The notes beneath the pieces are model-generated. The model had not been told where the DNA came from. It did no database searches and was given only the letters and a program-made list of their open reading frames with translations. The position numbers and the translations under genes were made by a program. Positions 56,211 through 64,000 of a stretch of DNA of 64,000 bases are shown here, one piece after another (position 1 is the stretch's first letter; each line of letters opens with the position of its first letter). The stretch spans positions 7,194,501-7,258,500 of the forward strand of contig CM075650.1 of NCBI GenBank assembly GCA_037953625.1, given 5' to 3'. This DNA comes from Crotalaria pallida (Eukaryota; Streptophyta; Magnoliopsida; Fabales; Fabaceae).

Positions 56211-59200
56211 TTAAAGTCCATTTTGTGCTCTTAGACGTGCCATTGTCGGACCCAGCGCACTGCATCTCAAGGCTCTATGGGACCATGACCGCGAGTCTGA
56301 ACTCACGTGACTCCAGCCATCATCCTGCGACAACTTGGCCTTCTTCGCTGCTAATGCCTCGTTAAGTTCATCCCACACATTTACTTCCCCATTATCTGTA
56401 AATTAATCAACACATTAGTTTATTGCATAAAGATGTTACCATATTTCTATACACCACATGCAGTACAAGAATCGTAAAAGTGTAAATTTTCCAGCAGACA
56501 TTACCTTTAGCAGGGGTATGACCCTCCCTTTCTTGCTTGGAATTTCCCACTGTAGTTTGATCTCCCGAAAGTTTTTCATCAATGCGACCATTAGTTGCTT
56601 TTACTAGATTGACCCAAGCATCACTAGGAGCAATCGCAGCTGCTGAATCCGTGTTTCCATGATTAACCATTCGAATATCAGCAAGCGATAAATAATCTAT
56701 CTGTAGAAGGAAAACATTTGATCATTTTCATGCAAATAAGAAGCAGCAGAACATGTTTTGTTAGAAAGACAAGTTTTCCGGACATTAATTTTCAGTTTTT
56801 TATGCTATGCCACATCATAATAAAGAATAAGATAAAATGAGATACATATGTGAATTGGCTCAGGATGCTCATTTCCACAAACAATGCGATATTTCTAGAG
56901 ATTAGTTTTCTTGACAATTTATCAACTTATTGGATCAACAAAATCTCAGCACCTCTAATAGATTGTTAGCCATGCAGAACATATATCTCTAGTAAGCTTT
57001 AATGATTTATATTTAATTGTGCAGTTGATAGATAGGAACAGGTGGTTATTTTTATTTTAAAAAAAACTGCTTGATTAGATTCAAATCTATAAGTATCAAA
57101 CTGTCAGTTTTTTTGGGTCTAGTGCACAAATTGCACCGCACATCACGATTAATGTTTGCTAAAGAATTTCCCCTACTATATATATATATATATATGGTCC
57201 AATGTAAAAACGAAGTGAAAAAAATCAAATGCAAGAACTTTACCTCTAAAGAACCATCTTCCCCATAAGGGGATGTATCAAACTGTTCAGAAGATTCATC
57301 CTCATCTATTTTCTTCTTAAAATCAAATGGATATTCAGAAAGTGGTTCCAGCTGAATCCTGTTTAATTTGGCATCATACTGTGATATCTTCCCAACCTGC
57401 AGACATGAACATGGTACACATTAAACTTCTGAAATGGAATTTTTGTACATAATGTAGTCCAAAGGCATATTTGAAATGTACTCTGAAAGAAGAAAGCTCT
57501 GGTGTCCAAGATTCTGACAGTTCAATCAATCGATATGCAATTACATCACCTTCCTGCATATATGAAGAAATGATTTAAACACCATAAAAGTACAATGCAA
57601 CAAAATAAAAAGAGGAATTTAAATGGTATGCTAAAAAACAGTAGAAAAGACTCCTAACACGAAAATCAACTTCTTGGGTTCTTAGCAGGACAAGACCTTA
57701 GGCAAGCTATTATAAGGTGTAAGCTTATCAAAATCCACAGGGTTGGATGTGGGCTTCTGTTCAGCATGTTGAACAGTGGGAGACTCTTGGCTGGCATATT
57801 CATAGTCGTCCTGTTTACGGGATGAGATCCTCTCTTTACCCCATTTCTGGCCCTTTTTCTTGCTGGTAGTTCCATTCCACTGAAATGTTTCCTGAAACAT
57901 CCAGATAACAATTAACAATTACACATCAATGAAATATTTAAATCATAAGGCAGTATATCTCCTGATACTACACCAAGGAGCTGAAACCTTGCCTACTGCA
58001 TGGTTTTCACCTTGTTCCAAAACTGAAATGGAATTTACCATTTTTGCACCAAACTTCTTTGAAAAGCTAAAAGCATAGTAAGTTATACTACTTTGAAGCA
58101 TTCTGAACCATTCAATGAGAATCAAGATATGGATAACATGAGCTGTTTAAAAGGAACCAAATTAACTGTTAAAATATTGATTGTAAGAAACAATTTGGAA
58201 TTCCTCCAAAGTATCTCCTAAAAATAATCCTGAAGAGTTTCGTTGGCTACCTCCCACCTCTCTCCATTACCCATGAGGCCATGACACACCAAGGAAAGGA
58301 ACTGAGAGTAAAGAAAAGGCCATTTTGGAATATTTGTACTCTTAAGTAATGACATGTCAATTCTAACTGGAAATTCTTTATCCTCGACCAAACCCTATAA
58401 TCTAGAAAATCCAAATAAAAATAAACAAAGAAAGTTCAAATGCAAAAGTTTTGTACAATATGATGTTATGCAAGATTAACAACATTCATCACATATTTGA
58501 TATTAACAGTTTCTTATGCTAAGTAAAACACAGCCAAAATAGTAAGCCTTGTTGATTGAGAAAAATCGAACAAACCACTGGAAACTGATTCTGTGGTACT
58601 TCCTGATCTGCATCAAATAGACCATGAACGTATGTCAGATCATGAAAGTATTTTTGAAGCAAAACAAATACAAGGCTACTTCATAACTCTTCATAGAATA
58701 GAGAGGGCATTGAAACCTTTTCTAAGGGGTTGAAAGCGAATATGCCCTGGCCTAATTTCCACAGGAACAATGTCATCCTCTGCTTCACTTTCTTCATCAA
58801 CTTGTTGATTTACATCAGAAACTATGAAATTATTATCTTTGACAGATAATCCAAGGTCACCTTTTCCAATCACATCAGAAACTGCGCATTTATTATCTTT
58901 GATAGGTAACTGTAGGCCACCTTTCTCGATCACTGAACTAGGATGGAGCTGAAAATTGGGAGAAAAGAAGAATGAATAACTGCATTTGCAAATAGTAAGC
59001 TTAGACATGTGACCTCCATGTAAAGCGATCTACGACTATAACCATTGCATGTTGTGAACTAGGCATCATACTAACCTGACTATAAGTCTATAACTCAACT
59101 AGTCAACAACACCTTATACAGCAACAAAATTCCCAGTCATAGGTGGCATAGAGACCAACCCAATTTTTTATTATCTCCATATAAAAGGAAAATAACATCT

Positions 59201-62200
59201 GAAGTAACATTACAAAACACATTACCTTGTCATTCTCCTGCTGCAATTTTAGTTCCCTCAGCCATTTTCTCTTCGCTTTCTTCCGTCGAGCACTTCTGCT
59301 AGGCATCTGCCAAAAAAATAAAACAAGAGTGACGAGTAAAATCTGATCCCCCTCCAAGATCAAGCTACAGTACAGTTGCTTGCACTAAATATGAAAGGCA
59401 TGCTGTTTTTATTATTTCAGAAATATTTTATTTCACAACTATTAATCTAGGTAATATAATGCCAATTAAATCTTTGGTGGCATCAAATCCTATCAAAATT
59501 ATCATAAATAGAAATTAATCACATGTGAAGACCCGTCATAACAAAATTTCAGTTTAGCATTTTTGGGGAAGGGATGGGGACAAAAGATAACAAAAGGCAG
59601 GAGAACCAACTACCAGGAGTAATTATTTACTTGGCTCGAAGAAATTATATGTTTGACTCCCTAAATTATCCTGGCGGGGTGTTGATGACCGCAAATAATC
59701 AAGCTTAAGTTGAAAACATTCTCCATGTGTTTACTAATTAGACTTGGCAATTTTGTAATTTAAGTCAAAAATCAAAATGTGGAAGGGTTATCATGACAAT
59801 GTGAAAATGTGTCAGTCTTATTTGGTTAAGTGAAAGCAAGAATTATATTTGTGTTTGAAACATTAAAAATAAATCATTACCTTTTTAGTTTCAGATCCAC
59901 CATCATCTTGAGGCTGAAGGGACCTATACAACATATTCAAGGAAATTAAGAGGAGAAAAGGTATTCAATACTTTCAACATAATAATTTCTTATTGAAAGC
60001 ATAATGGAAACTGAGTAGTGGTAAGGGATTTAAAATAGGATGATAATAATAAGTCCAATAGGAGAAATCCAGGAATCAAATAATTTATGCATGACAACCA
60101 AATACATATCCTTTACTACTTCACCAAACAATTTATGAACACCAAAAATTGTCCATGAAATTCTTACAGCTAATTGTCTTGCCCAAAAGTGGCCAAATAT
60201 ACATTGCAATGCACAATTAGAAAAGAAAGTAAACACCACTTAACTATTATATAAATGATAAATGTAATGAAAATGCACCTTGTTTCGTCACCCTTAGACC
60301 CACTGGACTTGTTACTCTTTTTACGATCAAGGTTCCTAGACTTCTTTGGTTTACTAGATAATTTAGATGACTCGTCATTGTTCTTCTTGACAATACTTTG
60401 GTGATCAATACAGCCTTCAAAGCTTCCATTTTCCTCCTCCTCAGGAATGACTGCCAACTTTTCAGTAGAAGACAACTTAATCTTCTTATTACTGGATAGA
60501 AAAAGAATAAAATCATGTTAACACCCAAACAATGTTTACATACTCTAATAATTGTTTTAAAAGTATTATTTTAAAAAAATAAATAAATAAATAAATTCTG
60601 TAGATAATTGTACACCTGTGAATAAAAATTAAAAGAAGAGCAGAATGAATAATGCCCAACTTATCTTTCCAAACAGAGAGATTTGCCAAAAATATCTTAG
60701 AAGAACACCCTCACAAAGTTACTTCAACAAAATTAGATTCTAAAACACTCAGAATATAAAAATATTGCATTAATAATGCCGAAACTGATAAAAATATGTA
60801 TGCTTGCTTGCACCAATAACACTTCATAGGTTTGAGCAAACAAACCTAGGGCTCTTGGACTTCTTTGATGCTTTTCTTTTCTTTGAGTTTGCACTGGATT
60901 CCACATAAATTGCATCATCTTCTTCAAGTTGGTCATTGTCATCCTCTTGGCTCTTGCGTTTCGTTGATGCTTTTCTTTTCTTTGAGTTTGCATTAGATTC
61001 CACACATACGGCATCTTCTTCAAGTTGGTCATTCTCATCCTCTTGCAACACCGGTTTACATCCTCCATCCTCCCCTTGAAACCCCTCAATTGCAAGAAGT
61101 TTAGTATCCTCTATAGATTGCTCATCAAGTGCAGATGGCAGCATTGCAGGTTTATCCTTAGTTGAAATGCTTCCTTTTCTTTTCACACTGTCATATACAT
61201 ATATATAAATACATTAAGAGTCAACTATACATTGAGAACTACATAGAATGTGGGTGTATGATTCAACCATAAAACTCACCACACAATGTCTTTATCCTTC
61301 AAAATACAAGTTGACTCGAAAGGTGGTAAAACAAACCCATCCATCTGCATTTAAAAAAAAATAAAAAACAGAATAACAATCAGCAAAATAAGATATCTTT
61401 GTTTCAATCTGATACATGCGGAAATCACATTGGACTACAATTAATCTGAGTCAAACGGGAAGAACCATTTAAGGGGGCAAAGCTCTAACAACACCTTTTT
61501 TTCCCATTTTCAACAATTGAACCTAAGACCTTACTTATCGGCACATCCTTGGTATCCAAAAATCACATTAGACTTTAACTATTTCGATTCACCCATGACC
61601 CATTTATTGGGGAGGGGGCCTCAACTCTTTTGGCACCTATTTTTCCATTTGGACATCGCTTGAACACAGGACCTTGCTAAAGGAGAATTGGACCCTTAGT
61701 ATCCGAAAATCATATTGGACTCCAACTATTTCAAGTCAAACAAAGTAGTCATATTTAAGGGGGGAAAAGCTCTGTTGGGAACCATTTTTTGTGTTGACAA
61801 CACTCGAACACGATACCTTGCTAAAGGGGAGCCATATAGCCAGTATGCAGAAATCACATTTGACTCCTACTAATTCAAGTCAAACCGATGAGAACTTATT
61901 AGATGGTCTGGGACCGTGGTCATCACAACCATCCATTATCTATAAAATAGATAATGGATGGCAGCGATGCATTTTGGACCAATAGTCCCACACCACCAAA
62001 CAATTTCTCCCATTTAAGGGGTAAATCTCTCTTCGCGCCTACTTTTATCCATTTACAACACTTGAACACAACACATTGGTTAATTCTCGGTATTCATAAA
62101 TCGCATTGGACTCAACAAACTCAAGTCAAACCAGTTCAACTTTTCTTTTTTCTTTTTTTTTTTTTTTTGCTCTAGCAGCAGGTGTCCTCCTCTAGAAACA

Positions 62201-62851
62201 ATCCTGCTCTAACCGGGAACATCCACATTATAGCGGAGCTATCTCTCTCAGCAGTGGAATCATGCATGCATGCATACCTAAACAAGGTTTTAAATTTGAG
62301 TCCGCGACGGCTACATAAACCAATATGTCAAGATTTAGGTACACTCCGAAATCGTATCGCGTCCGCTATCGGGGTCGCATTTGTTTGAAATTGTCCATAA
62401 CATTGGTCCGCGATCGCTATTTAAAACCTTGCCTGTGATACCTATTTAAGAGGGCTAAAAGTTAAAACTCTCTCTGCGCCTAATTTGTCACATTTACAAG
62501 CATAAAAAAAAAAGTAAAATCAACAAATTAAGATTTAATAAAAGCGATTATTTATAAATTAATTTAAAATAAAAAAATAAGGAAAAAGGGAAAAGGGAAA
62601 ATGCGGTGAAATGAAAGAATGGATTTTACGGAGAGGATGATGCCGTTGGGACAAGTGCGATGGAGTTTGAAAGTGGAGTGAAGGTGAGAGGAGAGATGAG
62701 AGACGGTGGTGTGTTGTTTCGGATTCAGAAGAAGCCAACAACGATTCAAACCTTCTCTCTTCTTTGACCTGCTCAGCATGTAATCCTCCTCGAATACCAC
62801 TCGGAGCCGAACCACCGTCTCCGTCTCCGTCTCCGCCGCCGCTGACGTCAT
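56211..62851 (-). CDS. COILIN: Coilin, Cajal-body scaffold protein (13 exons, 676 aa)
   Basis: Exons in transcript order: 62851-62630, 61344-61280, 61187-60846, 60491-60279, 59923-59881, 59306-59226, 58948-58717, 58607-58576, 57891-57697, 57553-57482, 57396-57244, 56700-56505, 56395-56211; sum 2031 nt, one frame, GT-AG borders. Coilin organises Cajal bodies, sites of snRNP and snoRNP maturation (family knowledge). The N-terminal self-association domain (VRLRVVFEEDYMLSRSKKREGL, CPNGIILS, MDGFVLPPFES, LKDKDIV) spans about 10-97. A disordered Lys/Asp/Glu-rich middle carries the basic block SRSARRKKAKRKWLRE at about 298-313. EIRPGHIRFQPL follows, then WNGTTSKKKGQKWG, and a C-terminal Tudor-like region at about 440-555 (GDVIAYRLIELSESWTPELS, VGKISQYD, YGEDGSLEIDYLSL). 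It ends with WSHRALRCSALGPTMA. The identification rests on order and spacing of motifs recalled from Arabidopsis coilin. Confidence 0.93.
60851..61050 (-). repeat. 99-bp coding tandem duplication in coilin exon 3
   Basis: Two adjacent 33-codon units read DENDQLEEDAVCVESNANSK... and DDNDQLEEDDAIYVESSANS..., each followed by KRKAS and a Lys-rich tail. The acidic-then-basic unit is thus doubled within the disordered region. Confidence 0.85.
61420..62125. repeat. Decayed tandem repeat array in coilin intron 1
   Basis: Four to five units of roughly 140-170 bp share, in order, ATCACATTGGACTCCAACTA, CAAGTCAAAC, TTTAAGGGG...AAAGCTCT, CCATTT.CAACACTTGAACAC and ACCTTGCTAAAGG. Divergence between units is substantial. 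Confidence 0.65.
62284..62435. mobile_element. hAT-like miniature with AAGGTTTTAAAT ends, copy 2
   Basis: Ends AAGGTTTTAAATTTGAG and GCTATTTAAAACCTT are inverted. AAGATTTAGGTACACTCCGA and GTCCATAACAT match the reverse complement of the copy in GLE1 intron 2. Non-coding. Confidence 0.65.
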
Positions 62852-63482
62852 CGCTTTTACGGTGGCAGAGTCTTAAACCCTCGCTAAGCCTGGAAGCGAC
62901 GATGATGAGAAAGAGACACTCACACTCTGCTCTGCTTCAACTAAAGGAAAATGAAAAATTTCTACTCCCTTCATTTTGTAAGAAAGAATAACATGTCATA
63001 TTAGTTCCTAACTTTATCGAAATAATAATTTAGTCCTGAGATTTCGTTTTAATTCACATACGTCCTTATCTTTATCTCATTTCAAAGCAAATACATCCTG
63101 TGATAGTGACGGTAGATACTAACTTGATCGACGTTCTCCTATCTCAAGGACTAAATTGCTATTTCGATAAAATCAGGGACTAACTGATGCTTACAAGTTA
63201 GGGATTAATTTTGTTTTGTGTGATTTTTTTTAAGTGTAATGTATATATCAATTTGTTGAATTATTTCTAAGTGCTAAATTAATTTTTTGAAGTCATTACT
63301 TTAAAAGAAAAAGATTTATGAATAGAAAAAATAGTGTAATCAAACCTAAATACAACGACCCACTTTATAATTATAATCAAAAGTTAACGGGTATTGTGAA
63401 TTGAAATGATTTAAAAATAGATATATAATATCATAAAAATTTTAGAATCAGATTGCAAAGCTGTGGTGAATGTTATTAACAA
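62852..63482. other. Coilin upstream region
   Basis: Presumed coilin 5' leader and promoter at the left (GC-rich to about 62920). From 63000 to 63230 there is decayed foldback-like text (AAGGACTAAATTGCTATTTC). Confidence 0.4.
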
Positions 63483-63816
63483 GGCTAAATTACTCATTTG
63501 GTTCCTTACCTTATTTTTCAATTTCAAATTGATCCCTTACTTTTTTTGGTTTCATATTGGTCTCTTATGTTTCTTTTTACTGTCAAATTGGTCCCAAAAT
63601 CACTATTTATCCTACGTGTCAATATTATATCGGTCCACGTGAAAAGAGAAAGTGACACGTGTCCATAACATATTGGTCCACATAGGATGAACAGTGATTT
63701 TGGGACGAAATTGACAGCGAAAAGAAACATAAGAGACCAATATGAAACCAAAAAAAAGATAAGGGACCAATTTGAAATTGAAAAATAATGTAAAGGAACA
63801 AATGAGTAATTTAGCC
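63483..63816. mobile_element. MULE-like miniature, copy 2 (9-bp target duplication)
   Basis: Ends GGCTAAATTACTCATTTG and CAAATGAGTAATTTAGCC are perfect inverted copies, with long arms (about 130 bp) around a centre rich in CACGTG-like text. Flanks TATTAACAA (63474-63482) and TATTAATAA (63817-63825) match at 8 of 9. Same family as 43510-43832, and less decayed. Confidence 0.88.
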
Positions 63817-63825
63817 TATTAATAA

Positions 63826-64000
63826 TGGTGCTGAAGATTTATCGAAGCTTGGAGGTATTTTAAAAGTAATCAAAGACTTAGCTTCGTATTTTCAAAATTG
63901 CAAATTTTCCTTTGTTTCTAAAAAATGAAATAATTCATATTAAGTAACATGATAAAATGAAAAAAATGAAGATTTTCAACTCCCTTCATTTCTTAAATTT
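63826..64000. other. Right edge, no feature seen
   Basis: AT-rich DNA with no recognised gene or repeat. Confidence 0.4.

Overview
The window is AT-rich nuclear DNA of a flowering plant. Evidence is the split plant-type genes with short GT-AG introns, many non-coding repeats, and plant families such as RGLG, MKP1, DUF1262 and plant coilin. The repeat types (Helitrons with TCTATACTAT starts and CTAG ends, Stowaway and hAT miniatures, tRNA-derived SINEs) and my recollection of similar proteins suggest a eudicot, probably a papilionoid legume. The species is inference, not proof.

Five host genes can be modelled exon by exon. (1) GLE1, 5449-12898 +, 15 exons, 612 aa, an mRNA-export nucleoporin whose start codon is split by an intron. 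(2) An RGLG-type copine/RING E3 ubiquitin ligase, 14429-17548 -, 11 coding exons; its total coding length is one base short of a multiple of three, because of a one-base frameshift in exon 8. (3) FCF1 (UTP24), 44012-48045 +, 9 coding exons, 198 aa, a PIN-domain nuclease of 18S rRNA maturation. (4) MKP1-type MAP kinase phosphatase, 53135-55087 +, one exon, 650 aa. (5) Coilin, 56211-62851 -, 13 exons, 676 aa, the Cajal-body scaffold. A DUF1262 gene (31024-31879 -) has only its C-terminal exon. A small secreted cysteine-containing peptide gene is predicted at 24208-24504 -.

The rest is mostly mobile DNA. 1-5250: LTR-element and LINE debris plus a SINE. 18-31 kb: miniatures, a minus-strand Helitron nest (22155-29440) holding the peptide gene, and a decayed Ty1/copia gag region. 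32279-36089: a hAT transposon with a broken transposase. 36.8-39.2 kb: RT fragment, hAT miniatures, SINE, Stowaway. 39318-42582: a well-bounded Helitron inserted in a (TAA)n tract directly upstream of FCF1, carrying an exon captured from an ALWAYS EARLY/LIN-9 gene. Introns of GLE1, FCF1 and coilin hold further miniatures, and a MULE-like miniature family has copies at 43510-43832 and 63483-63816 with 9-bp target duplications.

GLE1, FCF1 and coilin all act in nuclear RNA biology, but they have separate promoters and I see no sign of co-regulation. The most notable points are the Helitron that captured a host exon and sits at the FCF1 5' end, the secreted peptide gene in the other Helitron nest, the split GLE1 start codon, and the two RGLG anomalies (frameshift; upstream in-frame start adding a membrane segment).
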